From: Ceratobasidium sp. AG-K
Lineage: Eukaryota > Basidiomycota > Agaricomycetes > Cantharellales > Ceratobasidiaceae
DNA length: 64,000 nt
NCBI GenBank assembly: GCA_037039685.1
Contig: JAWNGF010000007.1
Span: forward strand, 1,488,001 to 1,552,000
Direction: 5' to 3'
The translations under genes and the position numbers were made by a program. The notes beneath the pieces were generated by a model. The model was not told where the DNA came from, did no database searches, and saw nothing but the letters and a program-made list of their open reading frames with translations. This document shows positions 11,116 through 23,349 of this stretch, piece after piece (the first letter of the stretch is position 1; the number at the start of each line of letters is the position of its first letter).

Positions 11116-11912
11116 ATCAGACCGTCTCATCACTTGTGTATTTATTCGAATGCTCCGTTCATTCTGTAAGAGTCGTTATTCATTATCGAGTTGCCATATC
11201 ATGGCCCGTTTATTTGATGCCGTAATCACGACCGGTACGGTGCTCCAACCAAGAAACGGCCGTTACGTGTCCCAAGGAAACCCGATGCAATGCTTGAATT
11301 TGTCCCACAGTCCTGCAATGCAGCATTGGGGGATGAGATCATGTTTAGTTTGTCATGTACCCAATTGTGGGCACTTCACTCCTATTTGGCCAGTTGGGAA
11401 AGCATCAGCAAGAGTGCCATAAACTATGTACTGCTACATGGTGCTATATAGCAAACATTAGCACCAATAGCAAGATCCCTGGCATTGCTAGGCCTCTGAT
11501 ACTTTAACAATATTTTAGAGCTATATAGTACTAAGTGTCACCACCCACTTGTGTGACAGTGAGCAACTGGCTGTGACTCCACCAAAAGCTAAAAATCTCA
11601 CTTGGCTCTTAAGGTCTCACAATGTGCAGACCCTTCTTGTGGGTCTCTGGAGCAGGCTCAGGAGAGTTCATTAGTGCTCAAGAGACAAACAAGCAAAAGG
11701 CTTGATTTGGCTTGTAATATCTTGTGAGTGCTCGTGAGCTTTCATGAGTGCCACTAGATAGGTCCAGCCAACATGAGACCTTGCAAGCCAAACAATATTT
11801 TTGGATTTTGGTGGAGGACCATTCAGGCTTTGAATAAAGGCCTTTTGACTATTGGAGAGGAATGAGGAGTAAAGTCCAGTTGACTGTGTAGGATGCACTT
11901 ACATCTGGGAAC
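11116..11912. other. 3' flank and start of repeat-rich DNA
   Basis: After the phosphatase stop the sequence changes within about 300 bp from CG-rich coding DNA to AT-rich, CpG-poor DNA. No gene is recognised. The last bases abut the first LTR at 11913. Confidence 0.45.
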
Positions 11913-12149
11913 TGTAACAGTATGAGTAACGTGATGATTAGCTAACCTGTATGCACATGACCATCTCACTTGTGTATGTGCATGTATGGACCTGGGTGCC
12001 TTTATAGGCCCCAGTCCCCTGTTTCTTACCCTCTGTCCTTGATACTACCACTATAAAAGGCTTTGTGTTATGACTTGTTATACAACCACAGCAATGTAGT
12101 TGCCATCCTGAGTCTATATACATTGTCTGAGTAGGTTGTAGACCTTACA
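11913..12149 (+). repeat. 5' LTR of E3
   Basis: 237 bp, TGTAACAG to GACCTTACA, with TATAAAAGG at about 12052-12060. Matches 22131-22380 at most positions outside a few indels. Confidence 0.75.
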
Positions 12150-14410
12150 TTCTTTAACATCTTTAAAACACTCAGTGAGCACCCTCACTAAAATTTTATA
12201 TGACACAACCTTTGTGCAGTGGGTTGGCCTCCAACTGCATTAACCAGCTCTATTCTACATACCAATCAATCTACACCTACCTTTACACAATGAGCAGGAA
12301 TCTATGGAACAGTTGCACATACGACCCCAACCAACCTCCACCTCTGCTGAAGCCTTGCAAACACAAGAATGCAAAGAAGAGTGGTCTAGAACCTGGTGAG
12401 TGAGCACTGTCAAAGAAGTCAGGCAGGCTTACCTTTGGTTCACTACCCCCAAGTGAAAAATTCCTGGATGTGTCTTCAGTCATTGCAGGGACTGGAAGAC
12501 TGCATGGTGCCCTCCTGGTTGAAGGCTCTGACATTTGCATGAAGATGCCACCATGGATATTCCAGGCAATATACAAGTGCACCACCTATCAAGTAACAAG
12601 ATAAGGCACCTACTGCTTCTACAATGTCAAGCAATGCCTGCCAACAGACAGATGCCTCAACCAATCCAAGGCAAGATGCAATGTCCCAGGGTTCTGAGGC
12701 TGCCAAACATGCGCTCATGCTGAGGGGGGACTCCCATGCACAAGCTGCCATCTACACACCAGCTGCCTATAAAAGTGCACCTATTAGTCCTATAGGAGAC
12801 GTTGATGACAGTAGGAAACACTCACCAGATAATAGTAATGTGTACTACACTACCTGGACTAGCTGTGTCCAAGAGGACACAATGCCAGATGACAGAAATA
12901 TGATGTTGTTTGCTTAGTACATTGTAGAAGTGGCTGTAAAGAAATCACCTACCCTCACTAGATGCTCTAAGTGTTGTAAGACCTGAAACAGTTCACCAGT
13001 ATTGAGTGAGCCAAGCCAATCACCTGCTAAGTTGACTGAGAATGCCAATAACTGGGCAGAGGAGGTATTGAGGGCTGAACACTGGGCTGAACAAGCAATC
13101 TTGCTCCTGGACATTGAGCCAGGATGGTGTTGCAACCCTTCTATGCCAGTTGACTGGTGTCTGTGTCTGTTTGCATGTTATAGGCCTTGAGCTGCCTTAA
13201 AGGCTCTGTACTGTATGCTAAGTTGCTAGTGCAACCTGAGCAGCCTTATGACAATGGCCTGAGGCTCATGTAGTGTTCAGATGATGGCCTAAAGGCCTAG
13301 TGACTTGGTTGCACTTGAGGGGAGAGATGACAAGGCAAATCAAGCTGGAGTAAGTCCATGCTTGCAAGCTGGTATATATAGTCTGAGGCATAAATGCCTG
13401 AAAGTGGTATGATACATATGTGGCCAATCAGGCCCCATGCTCAGTCAGCAAATCACAAAGAACTTCTGGATGGAAGTTCCAGAAGGTCAATCTTTCTAAA
13501 GGAAAGATCCAGGAAGCAGTGTAGCCATATGGGCTACAGCAACACATCATCCCTACACCTCACAAAACAACAGAGAAGGCCACATCTATGTACATAGGGC
13601 ACTTAAGGTGTAAAGAGTCTGAGACAGCAGACAGAGTCCATTGGTGCTGTGGATGGGTCATGGCAGATGGGTCAACCTCAAGTGGTCTTGTCACCTCTAC
13701 AAATTGGCCCCAATGCTGACAAATGATGAGTCCAAATCTGAAGTGACCAATTTGCTAGCCGTCAACACTTTGATCTACAAGTTAGACAATGACTATGTAT
13801 TCAGCAAAGAACAGTATGCTGAGGTGCTAAGGAACTTACACTCAGAAGTGACCAGCACCCACAGTCAGACATTGGGTGCTGGACCATCTTTCAGATGCTG
13901 CAACCCCAAGGTAACAAAGGAGGACATTGCTGAGGAAGCTGAACCCATAGAGGAGGCATACTGGACAACCCCCCCTTACAAGCCCAGTGATGGGTCAAGT
14001 GTAGTCATTGGCAAAGGCAAGGGTTGAGCTAAAGATAAGAATTGGAAGAAGAGGAGTCAGCAGAAAGGACTAGGTGTTGAAGTCAACAACCTATGTAAAG
14101 TTGACAAGGCAAAGGCCATGTGTAGATGCTTGAGCAGACAATTTGACCTCTCTTGAGTCAACCAGATGCCTCCTGGCTTCAAAAGTGGGGGCTATCTCAA
14201 ACTGATGCACAGCAACCAAGCCAGGCCAAAAGTCACAGCTCCTAGCCCAACTCCAAGGCTTGCATGCAACAAAGAAAGAGCATGCACACAACCTAGGGGT
14301 GTCAGCAGGGATGCATCAGAAGAGTCCAAACTACCTCTGGGTGTTGCAGCAGGATGAGGAATGTACCTCCTCCACTAACACCACTGTCTGAGCCATCTGA
14401 TGACTAGTCA
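12150..14410 (+). pseudogene. E3 leader and 5' gag remnants
   Basis: No intact gene. An open stretch at about 13641-14027 encodes a polar, acidic peptide ending GKGKG, and a second at 14166-14357 is basic. Both lie just upstream of recognisable gag and probably belong to its N-terminal part. No catalytic motif is visible. Confidence 0.35.
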
Positions 14411-15318
14411 ATGACTGGTGACACTTACTGTGTGAGTGACAGTGAGAGCAAGTCATCTGAGAGCAAACTCAACTCAGATTCAAGTGACACCAGCTTGTCC
14501 AATGACAGAGACAAGGCTTGCAAACTCAAACAAAGCTTTAAGAAAATGAAACAGAATCAGAAGCAACTACAGCATAAGATTTGGACCCAAGCTTGCTTTG
14601 GATACAAAGCCCAGCTGCCAAAGGCATACAATGGCAAAGCAAATTTTGACACATTTGAACAATTTGTATTCAACTATGAGAATTACAGTCTGGATACTCA
14701 TTTGGATATGGGTAAACAAATTTAAGGGATCAGTTTCTTCCTAGACAGGAGGGCCTCAATTTGGTACATAGCTTATGTGGTGCTGAACCTCACACAGTAC
14801 ACAATGAAACAAATGTATCAAGGTGTATTCAATTATTGCTTCCACTTGGATTTCCAGGAAAGTCTACACTGTAAATACATGCAAAAGAGGCAGAACAACT
14901 TGAACATACAGGATTACTTTGCCAAGTTGAATTCACTAAAGCAGCACTTAAGGATCACTGAGAAACAACACATTCAGCGCACTTGGGATTGCACAGCACG
15001 TTATATCAACAGCAAGTGGGCACTGAAGGGAATCCCACCTGAGAACACAATGATTGACGAGTGATGCAAGACTGCTTAGGACATCAAGCCTGTGCACAAG
15101 ATTGGCCATCAATGAACCAATGGGATGACAACCAGAAAAAGCATAAGCAAGACCACTCCAGCAGTCCAGACCACAAGGGTTGCTGCAAGAAAGACAAAAA
15201 CAAGGGCAATCACAGCAAAAGCAACCATAAGGAAGAACATGGAGGGATGGTTCTGTTCTCCAGTCTGGAGTTTCTTTGCAGCCCTACCACAGGAAGATTT
15301 GAACTTCCTACAGGTTGA
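14411..15318 (+). pseudogene. E3 gag remnant
   Basis: Fragments in one direction resemble a Ty3-type gag capsid: an acidic Ser-rich lead, coiled-coil Lys/Gln stretch, KAYNGKANFDTFEQFVFNYE, then after a stop and shift LTQYTMKQMYQGVFNY and a Lys/His-rich tail near 15130-15240. Broken by at least three stops, so not functional. Confidence 0.55.
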
Positions 15319-16962
15319 GATGAGATGGGTCATTCATACTAGATTTCACAGGCTTATAACAAAAATACATTATCAGGGGCTCTTTGTGCTGCCAACTTGT
15401 TGGAGCAAGACTTTTGTAAGTTGCACTGCTCCACAGAGACCCTGTGGAATGATTTCTGCAATGGGCCTCTGCAAAATGACACTCCCCAGAGAGACCATGC
15501 AGCAAACTCTGCTCTGAACATGTGCCCCTTGATTCCCAATGAGGGCTATGGATATGAGGAATCTCTTGGTAAGTCTAAAGAGATTCTCACCTTCCTTTGA
15601 TTCATGGATTATTCCATCTTTGCTGATTCTTTATGTTTGTATTTGCCTACAATGCACTGATTGCTGTTTTTAGAGCAAAGTAAATCCAGCACTGAAATTT
15701 GGCTGGACTCAGCAAATTCAACACAATACATTGAACCCCAACTTTCTGAGCCACCAACATCCAACCTGCCAGCATCCTTTGGCCCTGGCTGAAAGTGCTC
15801 CTCCCCAGGCCTTGCTCCACAGATTATTTTCACTCAATGCAAATGTGATGAAATTTGAGAAACTACCACTGACCATGCATTGACAGTGGCCCATGCTCAG
15901 GTGTGGAGTGGGGAGTGGGAAGCAGAGATAGGTGGGTAACCATAGTGAGCACAACTGGTTGAGTCTGAACAAGGCATGTGTGAAGCAGGTGGCTCAGAGA
16001 ACAAAGTTCACTATTCTATAAATGTACCTACTTAAGCAAGGCATGTGTGAATCAAGCTGCAATAGAGTCAGATACATGATATACAAGAAGCAAACAAGTG
16101 TCCAGAAAAACATGCACCAGCTCAGAGAACAAACTCAACTGAGCTCAACAGTAACATACACAGGGCCCATATGCAAGACTGAATAGGGCTGTAGGGTTGA
16201 GGTGTTGCACTCAAGGTGTCATGCACAGATCCAGTGCATATGCCCATACAAGGAGTATCAAGACCAACACATCAGGGTTGCTGACAAACCCTACATGCAG
16301 TATGTAGTGCTGCACAACAGTAACAAGAGATATGTGGGGCTGTGTTAGCTGCCAAAACAGGTGGCTCCCTTTCCTTTTCTGGCATATTTCAAATTATGTA
16401 AAAGATGCGTGCTCCTTTCAGCATCTTCCATAAGTAATTGGAATCAGAATCCAGATCAAATTGATAAAGAAAATTGCGAAATACTTTTTCAAACATGAGT
16501 CTTTTGGTACAAAATCATGTTGAAACACAGTTATATAGTATTCTAAATACTAAATATCTAGTCTATGCATCATTCAAGGTATTCTAGCTAAATATCTGCC
16601 CCATTAGACCTACCTCCCACTCCCATGATGTTACTTGTGGACTGGGGAACTTGTTGGCCTCTGTCAGAGGAGCTATGACATGCAGGTCTGAGTCATACCT
16701 GGTCAGACAATGTCCTTTGCAGAGGGGTTACCCAGCTGACTGAAGTGGCTCCAAGAGTATCCCCCAAACAAAAGACAACAACCCAATTGATGCATGAAAC
16801 CCATTGGACCTCACCAGACTTGCCACTGATATCAATGTGATTGATGCGATACACAAGGGGTATGCCAATGATGCGCAGTTTGGACACATACTTCAGGATA
16901 TTGGGATGTTTATTAGCTACAGGATAAGCAACAGGCTATTGTACATGACATCACACAGCTGA
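15319..16962. other. uninterpreted interior of E3
   Basis: Where protease, reverse transcriptase and RNase H should lie I find only short, stop-ridden frames. Near 16620-16960 a plus-strand stretch resembles the linker between RNase H and integrase. A large internal deletion is the simplest reading. Confidence 0.35.
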
Positions 16963-18290
16963 TTGGACCTCTGTGTCCCAGACACCAAAGTGAACAAATA
17001 CAATGTAAGGACCCTCCTAATTGCCCAAGCACACTTGACACTATTGCACCTTGGTAATCAAAAAACCTGTGGGTATATGCACAAGAGTCTGTGGTGGAAG
17101 TCTATGTTGAGGGATGTGGAGGTGTTCTGCACTGTGTGTACCTTATGCACATCTTCTAAGACACCAACCTAGAAGTCCTGTGGCCTGCTTAAACCACTAC
17201 TGGTACTGGAATACCCATGGTTGCAAATTGGGATTGACTTCATGGGCCTGTTACCAACATCATGCACACTGGCCAGCAAATTTGACATGATCCACGTTGT
17301 GTAAGACCAGCTCACAGTGATGATGCATATAACCCCAACACAGCAAGATCACATGGTGAAAGATTTTGCTGAAGTCATGTACACCAACATGTAGCACTTA
17401 TATGGACTACCTGACATGATAGTGAGCAACTGAGACAAGCTATTCACATCACAATATCACTGAGGGCTCCATGCCCTAATGGGCATAGAACTTAAATTTT
17501 CATTGTCATACCATCCTGAGACTGATGGAAAGGTCAATCAGATGAATTGCTTGGTCATGGGTGTTGTGCAGGCCAGAGTGAATCCCACTCAGAGGGATTG
17601 GGCAATCAAACTGACTGGTGTTGAATGCACCATTAACATGGTGCACTTGGAAACAACAGGACTTAGCCTGTTTGCACTCAATTACAGGCAGATTCCCCAA
17701 CCAATGTTGGTACACACCCAGGCTGATCTATTGGGCATGCAAGAGACTGCATGTCAGATTAAATATATATGCAAAGTGCAGCACACAATGTGACCATAGC
17801 TCAGCACCTGAGCCAGATGGAACAGGCAAATAAGCGTCATTGCTTAGTGCCATTTAAAACAGGCAACCTTGTGTTTGTATCAATGAAGAACATAAGTATT
17901 CCAGGGGGAAAAGCCTGTAAACTAGCACCAAACTACATTTGCCCAAACAATATTGAGGACACAATAAAGGAAGGTTCAACCTACTGGGTAGAACTACCAC
18001 AAGAAATGCAAAAGCAAGGTATCCACCCAACATTTCACATGTCATTGCTGGAACCAGACATACCTAGCAAATATTTGAAGTTCCCTGGCAAGAAATATCA
18101 GCAGATAATCAGTCTGGAGGGGGACAAAGACAATTGGGTGGTTGATAAGATTGCTAATTGCCATGGAAACAGTAATAACACAATGTCTGAGTTAATATGG
18201 CAAAGCAGCAATTGCACATGGGAACCACTGTGCATAGTAAAGCATTTGGAAGTCCTGAGGCAATGTTACAAATACAAAGCCTTAGGCATC
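16963..18290 (+). pseudogene. E3 integrase and chromodomain-like remnant
   Basis: Contains in order the zinc-binding module (HLTLLHLGNQKT then CTVCTLCTSSK), core fragments (SYHPETDGKVNQMN near 17510), an integrase C-terminus (GIHPTFHMSLLEPDIPSKY) and a degenerate chromodomain (NWVVDKIANC ... SNCTWEPLCIVKHLEVL). Interrupted by frame changes. The order matches Ty3 chromoviruses. Confidence 0.65.
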
Positions 18291-19429
18291 AGTAAAGTGA
18301 GTGAATTGCCATGGAAAGCCAGGCCACTCAAGGGAGACAAATCTTTGGACTGTAATGGGTGTGAAATTTTACAGTCCCTGAGAATACAGGTACTTAAACC
18401 CAATGTGCAAGCCTTGCCCAAACAGTTCAAATATCTCTGTCAAACTCTTGCTAGCTACACTACCACCAGTACTCCTACTGCCTTTCTTCATTCATACTGT
18501 ATACAGCTATGGCTACTTGTCACAACAGTATTGTCAATGACTACAAGCCCCACCAGCTCCCTGGGCACTGTCTGGACAACTCCTATGCATACAACAACAC
18601 TCAAGGCAACTGCAACATCAAGTACCAGCACAAACATGGACAAGGCCTCCATGGTTGCAAACACAGCCATGCATGGGGCAGCCAGTGCAACAACATGCTG
18701 GGCTGCTTCATGCATCTGGCCCAGGTTGATGCTGAGTCATTCCCTGACCAAGCCCACCTCAATGTGCTACAAACCCAACTCCAGGCCATGGGACTCCAAG
18801 GCTGTGCACCCATTGAGGTGTTGGCACTGCGGCTGAACCCAAGCAAGGTTGGAGATACATAGACAAAAGCAGAATGCTGACACACAAGACCCAGGATCTG
18901 GATCAGCATCATCCACTGTGCCCTTGCACAACCAGAAAGGCAATGCAACTTACTGTCCAACAAGGGTCTCAACTTGTCTGCATTTGATATAGGTTGCAGC
19001 AAGACCAACTCTAGGTGCTGTGAACTGAGCATGAAATGCAGTTGAGTTCTTAAACACCACAAACTGGACATGGGATGCAGCATTGAGCCGAGTACCACTT
19101 GAGGCAAGGATAGACTACAAGTAGGGAGTAAAATGGATAGCAGTAAACCAGGGTAAACCATGCTATTCCAAACGGCACAAACCAGGATGTAATTATGTAA
19201 TCCTGGAACAAGGGCTCAAGTTTGTAGTGCATGACTTGCTGTGCAGTGAAATGCCACAGAGGGCCAAGGGTACCACACGTCATAGCTGAGAATATGTCAC
19301 ATGACACCTACATCATTGTGACGTGTGAAGCTGGCGCATAAATGCGCATTTATTCAGAATATAATTTCCTTAGGGTGAATTGTGCATAGATTTAAGTGCA
19401 TTTTGTGAGTACTGAGGTAGAACATTACA
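18291..19429. other. E3 region 3' of the chromodomain
   Basis: An ATG-initiated 117-codon frame (18509-18862), His/Gln/Asn-rich, sits just after the chromodomain. It has no recognised domain and may be a relic of a third ORF. The rest is uninterpreted. Confidence 0.3.
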
Positions 19430-20281
19430 ATGGATACTCAGACCACTCAGATTACTTGGCCAGCTCACCCTGCCCCTTCTACCCCTGTTCAACCCCAAGC
19501 AAAGCATTGCCTGGGGTTGAATGCTATGTCCAATCTCAAAGTCTGGAGGTATTCCGACCAACAGATCTTATGTAAGTATACACATTCTTGGGTTCTTGAG
19601 AACACTAGCTAACTGGCTTCCTGATCTTCCAAGACACTGCTTGCCAGTTGTGGAGAATGCCCGTGTATAAACATTATGAGCCTGCCTTGGAGTGACACTA
19701 CCATTCCAGAGGTGAGCCTAACAAGCATGACAACCATCTCAACCAATCAGGCCACCTGCCAATTCAGTTGCAGGACTTTGGGTACACTGGATTTACTATA
19801 TTTTAAGCACCTTCACTCATCTCAAAGTTGATCTGTAGGCCAGTGGTAGCATTTGGACACAGCACCATTCGTCCTCATCTTGCTCACCAACACAGCTTGA
19901 TTGTGACTCAATGGAAGCTTACCTCAATAGCGCTATTGGCTCCAAGGACATGATCGCTGAGTACAGAGGTATCCTGCCATACTGGGAGGCACAGCATCAG
20001 TGGCGCCTGTGTGTGGCTCATACAGCATATTTCTACTTGTCTGCACCATGTATGTACTAGGTTATATCAATATTTACAAACTCTCTCACATGTTCCTGAT
20101 TCAAGTGACCTCTGTCAATGCTGAGTGTGCGTTTTTGGGCAGGCAACCAATGATTAATCATCTTCAGTACCATATATCTGTTTGCTCATTCCAGGCCCAG
20201 ATGGCAATTGGGTTGTGGTATGATACACTGCTGCTACTGAGGCTGGCTGATGTGGCCCAAGCAATTGAAAATTGTATGTAA
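19430..20281 (+). pseudogene. hAT transposase fragment with a preserved intron
   Basis: The C-terminal dimerisation region of a fungal hAT transposase is recognisable: GILPYWEAQHQWRLCVAHTA, then after a likely intron (GTATGT at 20050, AG at 20105) TSVNAECAF and the block around 20140-20230. Upstream pieces (MDTQTTQITW, VYKHYEPALE) look like a BED-type N-terminus. The catalytic core is missing. Sits inside E3, so it either inserted there or was captured. Confidence 0.6.
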
Positions 20282-20475
20282 TTAAATTATCTGTCAACTC
20301 AAATACACAATATAACCAGGATCAACCTCCCATAATTACCATGGGAGTATTGCACAGTTGGGTGATCACATGATAATTCTGTGCCAACTGTTTTGGGCTC
20401 ACAACTGCAGTATCTACTGTGCAACTTCCTGGTTCTACCATTTTACACCCTAACTACAAGACAGGTCAACAAGCC
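20282..20475. other. spacer in E3
   Basis: Short AT-rich stretch between the hAT fragment and the last open region. Nothing recognised. Confidence 0.3.
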
Positions 20476-21201
20476 TGGAATCTGACACTCCTAGCCCTGG
20501 ACTTCACTGACTTGATGTCAAAGATGGCCAGGGACATGCAGGTTGCAACAAATTGATTCATTGCATGGATCACTCAAAAGGAGACTGAGCTGGTTGCTGT
20601 CATCCACCATTGGGGACTCTACCCAAGGGACACAAGCACCACAAACCAACCAACAAGGCCAGGGACCTACAAGGACCCAACACCATCACCACATGAGGTA
20701 ATTGTGCAGATGTGTGACCTCCTCCTTGAGGTGAAGGAAATCATAAAACACAATTGCAAGCCACACCTGGCACTTTGCTCCTTGTGCCACAACCCTCAAG
20801 ACCAAACCTTCAATTGCAAGTTGCAACAGATTTAAGGCCTGTTGGAACTGACAATGACTCTGTCCAATCTATTGGGAGCTCTGGTACTGAACCAGGAGTT
20901 GGCTCTGGCAATACACAAGGCAACATATGATATGATGAACGTGCTTGATCTAGTGTACTCAATGGTCCTGCTGACAGCAAGCTTGCCGCACAGTACCTCA
21001 ACCTCAACACTGATGTTACAATGTCAGAACAAGCCAAAGGAACTGGAGGTGTTGGAAGTGCTCAACAACCCAACTTCATCTCACCAAGAGACCTTGGACT
21101 CAACCCAGCCAAATCCAAAACTCCAGGAAGCACAGATGGAGTTGTGCAAAGAGGGGAAGGAAACTAAAAGCAATAGGGATGGCAAGGGTAAAGGGAATTA
21201 G
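20476..21201 (+). pseudogene. decayed ORF before the E3 3' LTR, unknown function
   Basis: One frame stays coherent for about 700 nt with only two stops (TGA near 20554, TAA near 20833). It encodes a helical segment with a CSLCHNPQDQTFNC Cys cluster, a Leu-rich middle and a Lys/Glu/Gly-rich end. No family is recognised. Its place just before the 3' LTR recalls the third ORFs of the other chromoviruses in this window. Confidence 0.35.
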
Positions 21202-21228
21202 GTGACAAGTTGCCACCTGGAGGGCAAG

Positions 21229-22380
21229 TGTAACAGTACTAGTGGTTTTGTAAAGTCTGGACACATGTGATCTGCCCCAAGCAGATTTTGCTTGAATTTC
21301 AAGCTCAGCATCCAATGGAGCAAATGTATGGCTGATTCAACTTTATAAATCTGTAGCTACACAATACCAATAGCATATGTTCAAGCTACAATAATCTATG
21401 ATGACGCATAGCTGAGTTATTGAGCATATAAGAAGAATGCCATCCCAGGCAATATATTGGGTGTAGGTCAGTGCAAATCATAGAATACATGGGGATAATC
21501 AACTACATGAGCATATAGGGAACATATGCATATGATAAGGCATAAAACCAAGCCCTGAGACCATCTGAGGTGGGAGAAAACATGATAAAGCCAATGCTGA
21601 GGCTGGCCAAAAAAACTATTGCCCCAGGTAGATTCATAAAATCACAAACAAGCAATAACATTCTACATAAATTCGATTCTAGCAGGTTAACATGATATAA
21701 ACCTCATTTGTGGCCAGTCTGTGGGTTTGGGCAAGCAGATTTGCTGTACTTTAGGATGCAGGGGCACATGCAAAAAATCTTGTGCTATTTGATTTTACTG
21801 TACAGAACCCTTGGACTCATGTGCATGTCCTAACATACGCATATAGGCCATATATGTTTATGTAGCTTATAACCTCCCCATATTCTGCAATTTATGCTGA
21901 CCTGCACCCAATATATTGCCCAGGATGGCATACTTCTTATATGCACAATAACTCAGCTATGCATCATTGTAGATTATTGTAGCTTGAACATATGCTATTG
22001 GTATTGTGTAGCTACAGATTTATAAAGTTGAATCAGTCATACCTTTGCTCCATTGGACACTGAGCCTAAAATCTGAGCAAAATCTGCTTGGGGCAGATCA
22101 CATGTGTCCAGACTTTACATGAGCACTATTACAAGTAACATAAGGATTAGCTAACCTGTATGCATGCATTCACTGCAGGCACTGTGCATGATTGTCTCAC
22201 TCATGTATGTGCATGTATGGACCCAGGTGACTTTATAGGCCCAGGTCCCCTGTTTCTTCCTGTCTGTCCTTGATACTACCACTATAAAAGGCTGTGTGTT
22301 ATGACTTGTTATACAACCACAGCAATGTAGTTGCTGTCCTGAGTCTACATACATTTTCTGAGTGTGTTGCAGACCTGACA
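21229..22380 (+). repeat. 3' LTR of E3, split by an insertion
   Basis: TGTAACAGTA at 21229-21238 continues at about 22129 and runs to GACCTGACA at 22380, matching the 5' LTR. The 889-bp inverted-repeat element sits about 10 bp inside it. Confidence 0.7.
21240..22128. mobile_element. 889-bp element with long terminal inverted repeats
   Basis: The first about 265 bp and the last about 250 bp are inverted copies of each other, for example the GTCTGGACACATGTGATCTG block near 21256 and its complement near 22110. Outer bases read TAGTG...CACTA, which fits the hAT-like YARNG rule, but no 8-bp duplication is seen. The centre codes for nothing. A non-autonomous DNA transposon is the best reading. Confidence 0.6.
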
Positions 22381-22463
22381 GAAACCTGTAAATACCTAGG
22401 TAGGGAAATATATCACTAGCTAACATATATAGGTCCCCTAGCTGACATGGAAAGGTCCTGTGT

Positions 22464-22859
22464 TTATAGTGCTATGTAGCAATAAGTGTGGTGAGCTGAG
22501 CACTGCACAGCCTCAGTCCAATGCCAGGCGACCTCCTTCTTGGTGAGATCATTGTGGGGGCATGCTAAGCAGCTGAAATCAGGAACAAAACTGTGATAGA
22601 AGTTTGCAAAACCAAGGAATGCTTGAACTTGTTTCACAGTGATGGAACTGGCCATTCCTTGACTGCTTGAACTTTGCCTTTCTCCATGGAAATGCCCTCA
22701 GGGGCAATCACTAGACCCCTACAGTATACTGACGTGACAAAGAAGTGGCACTTGGCAGGATTGCAGAACAGCTGATTGTCCCTGAGTTGCATAAGCAGTT
22801 CTCTGGCATGTTCCTCATGTACAGCAACAGAATTAGAGAAGATGGTGGCAATTGTCAAG
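22464..22859 (-). pseudogene. Ty3 reverse transcriptase / connection remnant
   Basis: Minus-strand fragments ARELLMQLRDNQLFCNPAKC, ISMEKGKVQAVKEWPVPS and KQVQAFLGFANFYHSFVPDF are the end of a Ty3 RT domain and the RT-RNase H connection. Truncated on the left and broken at 22860 by an LTR. Confidence 0.7.
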
Positions 22860-23349
22860 TGTCACAACCTGCTCAGAGAAGGGTTGTCTGAGGCTAATGA
22901 GTGGCTCTTAGGCCTGAAATACAGTGAGAGGCTCCAAAAGACATTGGACAACCTCCTCAGGGTGAAGTAGAGTGGGTAAAAAAACAAGGTAAATTGTTCT
23001 TGGGTTTCCAAGACAATTTCCCTTGCATCTTTTATAGCAAGCAAACAAAAGAAGAACTATCTACATTGGGAAAGCACAGCAAGCCCAAATGGAGCAGGAT
23101 AAGAACATCAGAAGCAGAAGGGTGCGTAATGTGTGGAGATCTAAGCACAGCAGCATGGGAAAATCAGAGAACAGAGGCAACATGCCAATCAGCCACATGT
23201 GCAAACAACTAAGCAAGGGAAGTCACAAGAAAGGAACAAAAATCAAAACAAAGTACATGGCAGAGGATAAGCGCAACAAAGAGGGAGAACAGCATGCAAA
23301 GCACTGAAATGCAACATATAGTCCATTGTCAGGAGCATGGCTTGTGACA
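22860..23349 (-). repeat. family C LTR copy a (solo)
   Basis: 490 bp, TGTCACAACC ... GGCTTGTGACA. Orientation is set by the TATAAAAGATGC box, on the minus strand here. Flanks do not match, so no target duplication survives. Confidence 0.8.

Larger units (their letters stand above)
11913..22380 (+). mobile_element. decayed Ty3-like LTR retrotransposon (E3)
   Basis: Bounded by two related direct repeats, 11913-12149 and 21229-22380. The second is split by an 889-bp insertion. Each starts TGTAACAG and ends in TTACA or TGACA, and each carries a TATAAAAGG box. Flanks are GGAAC and GAAAC, a target duplication with one difference. Inside, in order on the plus strand: gag remains (about 13.6-15.3 kb), the integrase zinc module, core and C-terminus (16.9-18.3 kb), a hAT fragment and a further decayed ORF. 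Reverse transcriptase and RNase H are not recognisable. Frames are broken by many stops. Confidence 0.7.

Noticed and set aside
22860..23349. TGTCAC...GTGACA repeats as DNA transposons with terminal inverted repeats
   Set aside because: The inverted ends are the usual short LTR termini. A TATA box, polypurine tracts and primer sites mark them as LTRs, with 5-bp duplications.
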